Source: Phycomyces blakesleeanus NRRL 1555(-)
Taxonomy: Eukaryota; Mucoromycota; Mucoromycetes; Mucorales; Phycomycetaceae
DNA: 64,000 nt
Reading direction: 5' to 3'
NCBI RefSeq assembly: GCF_001638985.1
Contig: NW_017265153.1
Span: forward strand, 865,776-929,775
Part shown: positions 31,438 through 43,399 of the stretch, piece after piece
Layout of the letters: each line of letters starts with the position of its first letter
Position numbering within the stretch: position 1 is the first letter of the stretch
The notes under the pieces: generated by a model
The model's database searches: none
The model's input: only the letters and a program-made list of their open reading frames with translations
What the model was told of the DNA's origin: nothing
Made by a program: the position numbers and the translations under genes

Positions 31438-33644
31438 ACATATTCTTCAGGATCAAAGGGATCCTCTAATCAAACCACCTTGAAATATCTCTATTAAACA
31501 TTATAGTTAGCTTCTTGACCTTGGGAATTGCAATTATTTTGTCGTTCAAAAAAAAATCTCAAGCGAATCTCAATAAAATAAATGCCCAATATTTTGTCGC
31601 TTTAAAAAAATCATGATGTCTCCACACAAATATATATATATATATATATTAAATTTCAATGTGTGCGCTTATAGTATATAAAAACCAATCAAGCTGATAT
31701 TTTCAAATATAAACAGCAAAGTTCAGATCTTCAATAATTATTATATCTTCTAGATTACATCAAACCAATAGTATAACTCTTCTTTAACTTTCCTATTATA
31801 GTGTGTCTGCTTTCACATAGCAATACACAGTGCTTTCAACAAGCACTACGGCTGAATAAACGGGAGTTGGGCCGAAAGTAGGCACATAATTGCCATTTGT
31901 TTTTTTTTTGGTCAAAAGCCAATAAAATCTCTGCCGTTTGTGCTAAGATGGCAATGTCATCATTAATTTATAAAACTGGCATTAAATCGATTTTTTTTGT
32001 TGTTGTTGTATGATAGCTTTGATACTCTAGAAAATATTTGTAAGTTGCAATGTCCACTTTGAGTGTTGAAATGCATGTTTTATTTAATATTAAATATGTC
32101 AAAATTTATAAAGATTAATAATTTATGGAATGTGTTAATGAAATGAGGTGCTCACGGAATCCTTTATTGATACAAAATCGAGTATTGATATAGATACTAA
32201 TCACCATATTCAGGATAGCGCAAATTACCAAATATAGGAGCTATTTACGTAATTTCAAGTCGGTGTTGCAATCAATACTACACTCAAGAGGTATGATCTT
32301 GTTTGAACATATAGCATATTAAAATCAATTGTTTTTCCAATTTCTTGTTAATGAAGTACAAAATATACTGCTTGAGACAAAATTTTCTGTTTACAATAAT
32401 ATATTGTTTGCTTCTTTAAAAAATACTAGCTTTAATATATATATAAAAGCCTGGAGAATAGGATACTATAGTAAAAAACAACATGATTCTTACAGGCAGT
32501 GTTGATAGGAATTATGGAAATCACCATATATGATGTATTTAAAAGGATTTAACCCCTATTTTTGGCAGGGGTTAAATTTACGTACTTTAAAGGCAAATTG
32601 CATTTTTTGAATATTGGAAATCACTATATATGGTGTTTAGTGTCTATATCAATACGCAATTTTATACCAATAAATCACTCCAAAAACACCTATAAGGTTT
32701 CTAAAAATATGACTTCCATTTCTGAAAGCACAAAAATGATTTTGATTGATCCGGAAGTTAAAGTACAAATGTCCGCAAAATCAATTTTAATTGGCTGTGA
32801 CATTGCTTGTTAGATTCACTGTGCAATTTTTTCAGAGAATAGTGAGCAAATGATTTAGAAAAAAGTGTATTAAGGGTTTTGGGATTTAAAGCCAGATTTT
32901 TTTTTCCTTGAAATATAATCTTCGTCAGATCTACTGCATTTTCACCGAAAAATAAATAAATATAAATTGGGCATTCACTTGTTTTTGCGCCAACCAAAGT
33001 TAGCTTTTATTGACATTTGTTTCTTGCTGAAGCGATTTTTTTTTGTTTTGTTTTTTTTTTTTTTTTTACTTCGGCCAATAATTTTTTCTGCTTTGGTCAT
33101 TCGTTTTAAAAGCCCGCCATTTTTTTTTCTTGAACGCCAAATTACATAGTTTTGACTGCACAAAGAATACAGACACACATATAACATATATGTAATTAAT
33201 TTATATTACGTTACATTACATTATACTGTACTGTACTGTACTGTACTATTTTTTATATTATATTATTTATTTCTTTGTTACTGTCACATAAATATATCCC
33301 TTTTCTCTCTTTCTCTCTTTCTCTCTCTCTCTCTCTCTCACGCACACACACTATCACTCTTATTCTTACTCGTTTACTCGTTCGGTCGTTTATTCGTTTA
33401 TTCACTTGTTTGTTCGCTCGCTTATACATTCACGCTTCGTATACTTCTTCTATTACTTCTTCTACTTCTTCTTCTTCTCTATAAAAATCTTATTAATTTT
33501 ATAAGCTAAAAAAGAAAAAAAAAACAAACAGACCAAAAAAGGATCAAGTTTTTTTTTCTGATATATATTTATATATATATTATTATTATTTGTTTTGATT
33601 TATATATACATTTTACTTTTTTTTTGTAATTTCCTTCATCTATA
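31438..33644. other. Long intergenic stretch with hairpin and simple repeats
   Basis: It contains an A/T dinucleotide run (31631-31650), a repeated 20-bp block (GGAAATCACC/TATATATG near 32516 and 32618), a 10-bp hairpin between them, an ACTGT pentamer run (33225-33248) and CT/TC microsatellites (33303-33340). The last part is the pyrimidine-rich leader of the phosphatase gene. The frame at 32562-32813 starts at a TTG and is not supported. Confidence 0.5.
32548..32576. repeat. 10-bp perfect hairpin flanked by a duplicated block
   Basis: TTTAACCCCT (32548-32557) and AGGGGTTAAA (32567-32576) form a perfect stem around a 9-nt loop. Near-identical blocks GGAAATCACCATATATGATG and GGAAATCACTATATATGGTG flank it on both sides. 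Confidence 0.7.
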
Positions 33645-36450
33645 ATGAGTATTGCATTTGAGTCTCCCACTCCAAGGGCACCGGCCAATGAAGCTTACTT
33701 TACGCCACTAAACATGCCAACGATCCATTCTACCGAGGAGACTACCACAACCAACACTCCCTACTTCACAGCACCCATCAACCCAATGCTCCATCAAGAA
33801 TTCCTTAATGCCATCCACACTCGTCATGCAGCACAACCCACCGTACTTAGTCCCACAGAAACCCCAACACCTGGCCCTCGACTCACTCTCAATGCAGGTG
33901 CTCTTGCCAGCCGCCGAAGAGCCACCCCTTCCATGGCCCTGAGCAACATGCCCACAACCCCTCCTACAACAAACTCTTCTCTTCTGGTTGCCATCACACC
34001 AGACGAACTTCTGGGTTGGATAACCGCTCGCCCGGACCGCATTTTACTAATTGATGTCCGGTCTTTTGTTCAGTTTAGCCACGCCCAACTACGCACAGCC
34101 CTGAACATATCAACACCAAACACAATTCTCAAGCGGCCAAATTTCACTCTTGAAAAGGTTTGCGAAGTGATTGTGCCCGGTGCAGATCGTACTCGTCTTT
34201 CCCAGTGGAACAAGGCCGAAAAGATCGTATTCTATGATCAATCGTCAAACGTCATTCCTCCAGCAAGTGCTGCGATATTCTTATCCGAAAAATTCAAAAA
34301 TGCTGGTTACAAAGGAGATCTCTGTTACCTCAAAGGTAAGTTATATATATAATAAATATAATTTGTAACAAACCTTATAAACTTTTTTTTTCTCGCTTCT
34401 TCTTCTAGGTGGATTTGAAGGTTTCTTTGCCAGATATCCTCATCAGTGTGCAACATCTCCTCTCCCAAAAGACTCGCGTGCCTTGGGTGGATCCCTACCT
34501 GCTTTTGAAGGGCCTGGACTCAGGACAAACATGACCGCCGCCCCAGGCACACCTGCGCTTCTTTCACGGCGCCGTCCAAACCTCAATCTAAACGCACTAC
34601 CTACACCATCTCTTGGACCTTTTACTGCACCAATGCCACAGTTTGAAAATCAAGCTTTCAATCCATTCTTCTCAAACATTCGACAGAATATGGAACTATC
34701 TCATGGACCGATCCGCGAACGATTTCCGGTACGTTTACCGGCCGAGTGTAACATCGACCCCCGGACAGGTAATGTGGCATGGCATGGTCCAACCCAACCG
34801 CGGTCCATTCCTGGCAGTCACATGGACCATTCAACCCACACATTCAGTCCGCCTTCTTGGTTGAGGACCGTTGTAATCAAGGATTCACCCAATCAGAAAG
34901 CAGGTGCTCAGTGTCTGGCTGAGATGTATGAGGTAAGGCCCTCCCCTTTCAGTCTACACTGATCTGATAACAGTTCTCTTCTTTAATACTACCGCCATTC
35001 TTTCCCCTTCCTCTTCTTTATTTTATTTTATTTTATTCTATTTTATTTTCTGTGGAGGTGTAATTGTGTATCTGGTAGTTAGATTGAATTATAGACCCAC
35101 ACACATAGACACACCCCCCTTTTTTTTTGTCTGTTTGTTTGTTTGTGAAACGGCAGAATATAGAGCCGCCTAATTTTTCTGTCTTTATTATGATTTGCTG
35201 TATTAATATTAGTATTCTTGTAAATTCTGCAGAGACTAGAACGAACAGAGCAAAGGCGCCTTCAAAACATCATGCTTTTCCACTCAAAGCACACAAACAA
35301 TCCGGCTGAATATCCCTTGAGTATCGTTGCAGGCATCGAAATGGGAGCGTTGAACCGGTACACTAATATCTGGCCCTTTGGTAAGATACTGATAATAATA
35401 ATAATAATAATACCTATATATACCTATAATTGGTGTGTATTTTTATAATTTTCACGCCTTCCTTACTTACTATCTATAAAAAAAACAGAATATACGCGTG
35501 TCAAGGTCCAATCATCTGAATCTGGATCGACAGATTATATAAATGCCAGTTTTATCCAATATGCAGACTCTAATTCTCAAGATTCGCCCTTACCAGACCA
35601 AGTTAGTCAGATATCTCTTGATACAATGTCGTCAAAGAATGAGGGCTATGCAGGCACCGATTACAGACGATACATTTCCACCCAAGGTCCTCTTCCTGCC
35701 ACCTTTTCAGACTTTTGGCAAGTTGTCTGGGAACAGAATTCACGCGTCCTGGTTATGCTGACTAAAGAAGAGGAAATGAATAAGGTTAGTATATATATAT
35801 TATGTGTGTGTGTGTGTGTATGCTCATATATTGAATGTATTATTTTAATATTATTAAATTTTTAGATTAAATGCCATCGTTATTGGCCATCAAATATCAA
35901 TCAACCTGTACGATATGGTCCATTAACAGTAACCATGCTGTCAGAGACAAAAAGTCTCGTATTTAAGGACAAATCTTCTAACCCTGATGATGCTGTAATA
36001 CTTCGTCAATTTGTACTCGGTCGACAAGGATCGGAAAAGCGTCGGACCATTACCCACCTTCAGTATACAGGCTGGATGGACTTTGGTGTTCCAGACAACC
36101 CGGTCGGTACGCTCCAGGTCATAAAGGCGGCTGATGATGCGCAGGTGTTGTATGAGCTGCAGGCAAAAGAGGATGAGGAAGAGCAGCCTGTTGGACCCAT
36201 GGTGGTCCATTGTTCTGCTGGGTGTGGGCGGTCCGGCGCATTCTGTGCAATTGACACTGTCCTTCGACGGATAAGTCGAGCAAATCCAGACGACTCCACT
36301 CATGATTTGTTGATCGAGACCATATCACGTTACAGAGAGCAACGTCTAAGCATGGTACAGACTCTACGCCAGTTCATCTTTTGCTATGAAGCCATCTGGT
36401 GGTGGATGCTTGGCCAAGGTCACACACCTACCTCGGCTCTTTCCCAATGA
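33645..36450 (+). CDS. Rhodanese-like plus protein tyrosine phosphatase (Pyp/Ptp2-3 type)
   Basis: Five exons (33645-34335, 34409-34932, 35233-35380, 35489-35784, 35866-36450) encode 747 residues. Residues 1-110 are Pro/Thr-rich. Residues 118-245 form a rhodanese-like domain ('[20 protein letters not shown]', '[20 protein letters not shown]') as in Cdc25/Pyp MAPK phosphatases. The PTP domain follows ('[17 protein letters not shown]', 'DYINASFIQ', '[20 protein letters not shown]') and ends at the P-loop '[12 protein letters not shown]', with Cys669 and Arg675. The WPD loop reads WMDFGVP: the general-acid Asp625 remains but Pro is replaced by Met. Homologues dephosphorylate stress MAP kinases. 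The third intron-flanked part near 34932-35233 is a 300-nt intron, longer than the others. Confidence 0.92.
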
Positions 36451-36936
36451 TTATCTTCTATTTCTTCTTCTTTTTTATAATCATTGAAAGAAAGACCTAT
36501 TTCTTGCTTTACGTGTGTACATTCTGCTTCCTCTCTCTCTCTCTCTCTCTCCATTTTTCTTTTCAAAAAAAAAAAAAAAGAATAGGATTATTTTGCTTTT
36601 GGTTTTTGCTTTTGTTATTGCTTTTGATTCATTTCCCTCTTTCATTATGTTTTACGGTTGCTGCTCTTCTTTCTCTGTCATAGTTCCCTCCCTCACCTTT
36701 CTCATATATCTCTTCCTTGATATATTTCATTTTTGATAAAGAAGAAGAAGAAATATTTGATTATCTATACAATAATAATATTACAATTAATAAGACTAAT
36801 AATAATAGTAAGAATACAGTAATTATCTAAATCCCTAAAAGGGGAACCTGTACTTATTATGTCGATTTTTGTTTGGTTTAGCCACCTCTTTTGAAAGTAT
36901 GTGAGCACCCCCTCACCTCTCTTACAAACAAGAGCA
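36451..36936. other. 3' region of the phosphatase gene, low-complexity
   Basis: CT-rich and A-rich tracts (36530-36580) and GAA repeats near 36738-36752. Frames here are low-complexity and not supported. Confidence 0.5.
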
Positions 36937-38760
36937 CTACAACCACGATGATATGCTAGATACACCTCGAGTCCTGCTCATATACCAAAGTCGGATTTTT
37001 GGAGCAAGTTGATCACCGATCCAAACAACTGTGGAACTATCGCTCCTTTCTCTCCTCTTCAAAGCTTTGTAATAAATCCCAACGACTTTGCATTTCAATC
37101 CCTTTAAGCGGATCAAAGCTTTACCAAATATATCGGCTCGAAATAATACCAAAGATGCCTCTGTATAGAATTTTCTATTTACCAAATACATCAATATGTG
37201 CACGTATATACTTCACTGAATGATACCCACTCTACTGATTTACAAAAAAGAAAAACATCTCGGCACCCTCTACTTCAGGACCCCCTTTTCACTCCTTTCA
37301 ATTATGGCTTTCTTTCAACTGTTGGATTAGTAGTGCTTTATACAATTTTTTTGACTGTTTTGCATAATTTTTTCATTAAATAATCTTTAGAAGGAGTTGG
37401 GTCTGCCTATCGAACAGCTGTATGCAAAGTTTGCAAAGCAATTAACCACTACACAAAGGCCTATTTCAAATGCAAACTTTATAAACAAATTAATGCCGAT
37501 GATGCTGAGTACTCATGTCTTTGAAAGAGTACCACACCCTTATACATTGTTTTTTATTTAATGTTATTATATCAAATTTGGGACATCAAGCAAAAAAGCT
37601 GAGCTTTTTATAGCAATGAAGACAAACACGATATATACAAGAAATTCCACAAGATTGGCCATAAATCAGCAAGATCACCAAGTTGTGAAGCCTATATTGC
37701 TTCCAAACAATTCATACTCAAATACAATCTTGGCCAAGGATATCAGGCTTTTACTAGAAAGCTGCCTCTTGACAACTATGTGCATCAGCAGTATATAAAC
37801 CGCCTAAAGCCACCAATCATTTTTGCTAGCAGAAATACCAAGGAGATAGTATTCCGTTCCAAGATATTTGTAAACTATTACATTAAATTTCGCTCCCAAC
37901 AGCTGCAAAACAACAATATCCCTCACTGCATCCTTACGCAACAATCTCGGTATTATGTCTGTCAAATGGTGAGTGCAAAAAGAGTTACAGGCAGTACAAA
38001 CATACCATCATATATACTAGCAGTCTGGAATATATTTATATCTAGTCATAGGGTTATTGTATATATAAAAAAAGATTGAAGCAGGAGCCTTGCAATGTAT
38101 AGCCGAGGTGTGCACTGAGCTTTCTACAAGCTATCAAAATAATATAGCGGAAAATTTTGAGGCGCGACTTGTGAAGTATTTATACTATCATCTACAAAGC
38201 ATTTCCATGGTAAACAAAAATGTATTAACAATTCATATAAGACTAGTTCTAAATTATATCGCTCATATACATAGCAAATTGATCCCAATACTATTAAAAA
38301 TATTGCTAAAAAATATTGCTACCAATATGTTTGCCATGGGGATTCAGTATACCCAAACAATTTGTTATTACCATCGGGTTTCTCTGAAGATGCTATAAAA
38401 AAACCGTGTAGACCAAGAATGTCAACCGATAAGAGCTCTCATTAATCAAATGGTAACCATACTTACTCTATCATCTGCTCTCCGAAAAGGCTTACGAATG
38501 TATTGAGAACGTCTTTAATTAATATCAAGGAGAACATGAACTTCGTCATGCCTTTGATGTTCGGCGGCTTCCTATACCAAGACTATTTAATGGCTTACTA
38601 AAGCCTTCAGTGCATTGGAGATATGTGGCTATTAGTGTAAATGTGTTGTCTGTATTTTGTCAAGGATCTACTGCCAAGAGGCTATGCTAATCAACTTCAA
38701 TTGTTTCACAAAGTATTTAATTTCAAATTGTTAAGATATAGCAGGTAAATACAATATCTT
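36937..38760. pseudogene. Decayed ORF stretch, possibly a multi-copy Mucoromycota element
   Basis: Several frame-broken coding remnants lie next to each other. On the minus strand 36937-37203 reads 'FGKALIRLKGLKCKVVGIYYKALKRRE', then a region where zinc-ribbon cysteines of OrfB-like proteins would be expected but are missing. On the plus strand the segments at 37780-38079 and 38090-38398 give about 100 residues each, the second with 'TSYQNNIAENFEARLVKYL'. These fragments recall multi-copy ORFs I associate with zygomycete genomes, but I cannot name the family with confidence. No single intact frame exceeds 103 residues, and opposite strands suggest either inversion or two insertions. The dispersed inverted-repeat element follows directly. 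Confidence 0.4.
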
Positions 38761-38796
38761 GAAATCTAAAACCAAGGAAATTTTAGGGGCACAACA

Positions 38797-39120
38797 TTTC
38801 CTGGTGGCAGACGACATTTTGATTCCACCAGACCACAAATCGTGACTTTTTCCGTGATGGAATAACTTTATCTGGTCCCTAACGATCCAATCTTATTATA
38901 ACAATTAATACAAAATATTCATAGAGAATTTCCTTTGTGCTTTAAAAAAAAGAGTGGATGGGGATTACTTACCAGTTGGTAAAAGAAAGCAAAAGGCACG
39001 ATACGTGTAAGGATAATAAATAATAAAATATCAAGCGAGATTGCGTCAAACTTTAATGACAACAATTCATACTGTTCTGCATAATTGGCTATTGATGTAG
39101 TGTATTTGTGACTAATCATT
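38797..39120. repeat. Dispersed inverted-repeat element, copy 2 (lacks a clear right end)
   Basis: Collinear with 8817-9170 in the same orientation. The left terminus TTTCCTGGTGG-CAG-ACGACATTT (38797-38819) is the inverted match of the right terminus of copy 1; only the 3-base spacer differs. Similarity ends after 'GTGTATTTGTGACTAATCAT'. Small indels relative to copy 1 show that both are old. No coding capacity is seen. Confidence 0.75.
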
Positions 39121-39687
39121 GTTTCTTTATTGTCAACTCAAAATTCAGGGCTACTAACTAAATATACGATATTTGATTCTTCTTTTTTGTATGAGACAAC
39201 ATTGTATTATTAAAATTCCCAAAGATAGGCTGTAACTATTAAAAGAATGAGAGTTAGGTTCCTGGAGAGAGATAGATAAACACAAAATGTGGGGACAATA
39301 TAGTAAGCCAATGCGTGTAATGAATATACTGTGATGGCATTTTGCCATAACACAACACCTGCTCTAATTTTCTCAAAGTGATGAAATTTACCATTCTCAC
39401 TGTACCAATTAATAAAAATAATAATAATACTATCGATGATTTGTAATAATGGTGATTGAATTGGGAAACATTTATCTACAAAAGGGAATATCCACTTTTT
39501 TTGTGTGTAAGTGTAAGTGTGATGAAAATAAGAAAATAAAGAATCTAATATATATATATATATATTATACTATGAGAGAGAGGGAGAATGAAGGGTAAAG
39601 AGACAAGGATGCTATTATGATTATTATTATTGTAGAAAAAAAATGTACAAAAAAACAGATAGGTAGACAGATAAGATATAGATGAAT
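39121..39687. other. Intergenic before MDM34
   Basis: AT-rich, with an A/T dinucleotide run near 39548-39565. It probably contains the 3' UTR of the minus-strand MDM34 gene. No gene was seen. Confidence 0.5.
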
Positions 39688-41591
39688 TTAGGGTGTAGAG
39701 CTGGTCATTGAAGAAGATGTGTTGATGCGAATAATGCGTCTTCTTGGGACTTTTTTATGTTTTGGTTTAGAATCGATTTTTTTGACGGTGTGTGGAAGGC
39801 TTCTGTATGTGAAATGGTCTATGGTGTGTGCAAAGGGTGAAATTGTGTGGTTGACGGATGCCAGATGGGCTAGTTTGGCTGCCATTCCATTATGTACTGG
39901 ATCAACAACGATATTTTGGTCTAGAGACATGAATAATGGCTGGTCTATGCTCGCTGACGATGGCAGTTCGGGTCCTTCGGTCACATACCATGGTGCGTCT
40001 ACATCATCTGCATAAATATCCAGTGCTGCAAGTGAGTTTGCAGAAGAAGGTGTGTCATTATAAGAAGATCCCATGTCAGAATGTTCTTCTGAATAATGGC
40101 TATCGTTGATTTGTTGTTGATGTTGCAGTTGTTGATGTTGCAGTTGCAGTATTGATGCGTACTCGGTATAAAGTGGATGTGTTGCATTCATCCCCATGGC
40201 AAATCTACTGTTGTACAGTCGATTTAATAGTGATAGGTTGGCGGCTGTTACGGGTGCACTGGCAAAGAATTGTGATCTCATTCCCGGTGGTGTATGGGCT
40301 CCATTGGATCCATTTACAGACTCAACACCGTCAAAATAGCCGTTCCTGCTACTTCCATCAACAATGCTTGGTATCGGGCTACTACTACTCTGGATCTTGT
40401 GAAGTGTATTTGGTTCACAAATTGAAATATCACTAAGAGTTCGGTAGCCAGCTGAATGCTGGGGACGATAAAGAGGTGAGAATTCACGGTGCATACAATC
40501 TGCATACGATTGACCTTCTAGTCCAAATGGGTCACCAGCACTGGCTGCACCCAGTGGAACTGGTAAGCCGGTCGATATTGACCTCTGTGGAAAGAGGTCA
40601 GGCATAGACATTGTGTCGTAGGCTGGTGTTCCGGCTGTTGAATGAGAAAGGTGGTGGGGGTATGCATGAGGTTGTCCAGGGTCAGAGAATACAGATTGTG
40701 GTGGTGAGGGGATACCGCCATTAGCCCTTTTTTGTCGATCGCGTTCTAGTTTTCGCAATTTCTGAATTTTGAGGCGTTCCTCCTGTTGCTGTTTCTTGGC
40801 TTTTTCTTGTTCGCTTTGAATGTGACGTAGACTGAGATTGTGGATCATGACCGGCAGATCTTCTTGGAATAAGTTCCGGAGTTGCTTTTCAATCTCACGT
40901 TGCAAGAAGTTCCTCACACTGGTTACACTATCAAATGTAGAGCTAACTAAGATACTTTCGAGTGGATCGTTCTTGAAGACGAGAGTGATGCCTTTTGTTT
41001 TCGACACTACCAACACAACGATTCCTCGCAGTTTGAGGTCACTAATTCTTAGTAGCATTGGAACTACAAGGGGTTGGTGGGCAGCCAATATGTTCGGTCT
41101 CGAATGTCGTGGAAGGTCGGATTGTTTTGTGTGCATTGGGTTTGCCTAATAACCATATATATATACACTTTATCAGTGGACCTTTATTTTTATTTATTTA
41201 TTATTACATTTAAAATTTAAAGAATTCTTCTTTACCTGAACTTTGGTTTGTAAGACAATGTGAGCATCGCCATTGTAAGTTAATTTAAAGATTCCACGGA
41301 ACTTATCAGTCGAGAGTTCACCAATTTCTAGAATTTCAAGCTCGGGTGGCTATAGTCGAAAGAGAATTATGTTTAACCGAGCGAATAAGAGTTTTTGTTG
41401 TTGTTCTTTTTGTTTATTATTTTCTACTTCTTGAGAAAGTTTACCAAAGTTCCCATGTACAATTCCTTGACTGCAATGTGATCAACAATATTCTTGGGTT
41501 TGTTACCCTTGTTTAGAGCAGCCTCGAATTGAGAACGTGCCTCATCATAGAAGTCTGAATCAAACTCTGGCCAATTGAATCGGAATGCCAT
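39688..41591 (-). CDS. MDM34: Mitochondrial distribution and morphology protein 34 (ERMES subunit)
   Basis: Three exons (41591-41445, 41349-41236, 41145-39688) encode 572 residues. Residues 1-190 form the SMP lipid-transfer domain with family marks '[10 protein letters not shown]' at the very N-terminus, '[20 protein letters not shown]', '[17 protein letters not shown]', '[19 protein letters not shown]' and '[19 protein letters not shown]'. Mdm34 is an outer-membrane component of the ER-mitochondria encounter structure that moves phospholipids between the two membranes. The C-terminal 380 residues are Ser/Gln/His-rich and disordered, with a His/Gln repeat (~340) and a basic end ([15 protein letters not shown]). 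Introns fall in the same region as in other fungi, but the second exon is only 114 nt. Confidence 0.95.
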
Positions 41592-41949
41592 TATAGCCAG
41601 GCAAGATTGTTATTCTTCTTATTCTTATTATGATTGCTGTTGTTTTTTTAGCCTCTTTCTTTCTTTTTTCTTTAAGGATAAATATTTTAATTATTTCTTT
41701 AATATATATATATATATAATAAATAAACAACAACAATAAAATAAAATGAGAAGACAGAATCAAGGGGTCCTTTTTGAACTGTGTCTTTTAGCTGTTGTTT
41801 TGTTTCAAAAAGAGAATGGAAGCAATGACGGACTGAGACGGTAAAAAAAAAGTATAATTAGATAATGAGCTTGAATTTTGGCTGATTAGCACAAAGTCTA
41901 AAAAGAGAAGAAAAAACGAGAAAGAGATATATAGAGAAAGAGAGGGAGA

Positions 41950-41973
41950 GGGATAGGGGAGGGGAGGGGAGGG
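41950..41973 (+). promoter_or_regulatory. G-rich tract with G-quadruplex potential upstream of MDM34
   Basis: Five runs of three or four G (41950-52, 41956-59, 41961-64, 41966-69, 41971-73) separated by one to three bases, and a further run at 41944-46. It meets the G3+N1-7 rule. It lies about 360 bp upstream of the MDM34 start codon, on the strand opposite to MDM34. A regulatory role is inferred from position only. Confidence 0.55.
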
Positions 41974-42104
41974 TTCTATTGAGATTCAATAGATGTGTAT
42001 AATTATAATTACAATTTACAATATTTTTTATTTATTTTTTGGTTTTATTATATAATAGAAATATATACAATATCAATATTATAATTTTTTTTAAAAAAAA
42101 TAAC

Positions 42105-42660
42105 GGTACAATGCCTCCAGCACCAATTTGCGCGAAATTAAAATCCTTTTACGATTTAGTATAAAACCAATTTACGCTTTTGTTCGCATCAGATTGCGCT
42201 TTTCTGCGATTCCAGATTGCACATTTTAGGATAAAAGATTTTATTAAAGTGGTTTTAAAACGCCAAAAACATCAAATAACCCCCATAAACCCTCAAAACA
42301 AATGTTGTAATTTTCTCTTTTGCCTACTCATTCAGAGAACTTTAATAAATCTGAGCCTGTCACAGCTCCATACAAACAAAAAAAATAAATTATTAAAGTG
42401 GTTTTCTATCATCTTTGCAAATTGTTGACAGAATATTGGGTAAAACTACCCAAGCCTTTCCTAGTAGCCTTTTCACTAACTTTCGTAATTCTAGTTCGTA
42501 AATATTCGTCCTCCTTTAACATGCTTCGTTTGACGGAATTATTGATCGTGGCCCAAAAATTTTCGATAAGATTGAGCTCTGACAAGTATTTTAGAAGATA
42601 CAGGGGCCTGTAACTTCTCCTCACAGTCATTTTATCAATGTCCTTAAGAGTGCGGATTAG
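42105..42660 (-). pseudogene. Tc1-like transposase fossil (C-terminal end)
   Basis: On the minus strand 42630-42409 encodes 'YRPLYLLKYLSELNLIENFW', matching the Tc1/IS630 signature that normally reads (L)PxYSPELNPIENFW. This is the region of the third catalytic acidic residue; the Pro residues are replaced by Leu. 'LGSFTQYSVNNLQR' marks the end of the protein. Only this C-terminal 70 residues remain. Beyond it (42105-42250) there are imperfect repeats of the form TTGCGC / TTTACGC, similar to the subterminal repeats of the 6989-7774 element. The 5' half of the gene is missing, so it is dead. No TA-flanked terminal repeat could be fixed. Confidence 0.75.
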
Positions 42661-42782
42661 CGAGTTACCTATTTAATTCATAATATTTGACATAAGCTTC
42701 ATATAATGACCAGTACATATATTCCTTTTCGATAGGTTTTATGCTGGTACTTTCTTTCTTTCTTTTTTTTTCTTTTTCTTTA

Positions 42783-43397
42783 GGGTGCACTTTTTTTATA
42801 ATCGATAATTTTTATATGTAAAATTGGAAAACCATAAGGCTTTATGGGATCTTAATTTTTCTAAATTCTTCTACCGCTGAGATGTTCGTTTTACTATTTA
42901 GAAACTCTTTAGGATGAGACATCTGCTACTTTTCTGCAGAAATAGTTTTCTTTGACAATATAAAGGCTCATTGTTTAAGTAGTGCGGCCAAAATAATATT
43001 TTTACTTTTATCCAATAATATATGTTTCTGAGTTTCTAACTCACATATATAAAGCTAGAAAACCATAAGGCTTTATGGGATCTTCATATTTTTAACTTTT
43101 AACTGCTTTAAAGTTCTCTTTGTATTATTTAAAAGCACTATTCAGTAAAAAAATCTTCTACTTTTCTGCAAAAAGATTCTTCTTAAACTAGATAAAGTGT
43201 CAATATTTAAGCATGGCAACAAATGTAAGATTCCTTTTTTTTTTCAGCCAATTATATTTGTTTCGGAGTCTTGCATAAAAGTTGTATAATGTATCGTGTT
43301 ACATAAACGACTCTAAATTGCCATTCATGGAATCGGGTTTAAATCCAAAAAATGGCCTCTTTTCAAAAATTGTCTATTATTTAAAAAAGGTGCACCC
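42783..43397. mobile_element. 615-bp TA-flanked inverted-repeat element with internal tandem duplication
   Basis: The ends are GGGTGCACTTTTTT (42783) and AAAAAAGGTGCACCC (to 43397), inverted copies of each other, with TA on both outer flanks (42781-42782 and 43398-43399). TA duplications point to a Tc1/mariner-type miniature element. The interior is a diverged tandem duplication of about 231 bp: AACCATAAGGCTTTATGGGA occurs at about 42830 and 43061. There is no coding capacity. Confidence 0.8.
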
Positions 43398-43399
43398 TA

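Noticed and set aside
32562..32813. 83-residue plus frame
   Set aside because: Begins at TTG, contains no motif and overlaps the hairpin region.
39719..40015. 98-residue plus frame
   Set aside because: Antisense of the MDM34 C-terminal exon.
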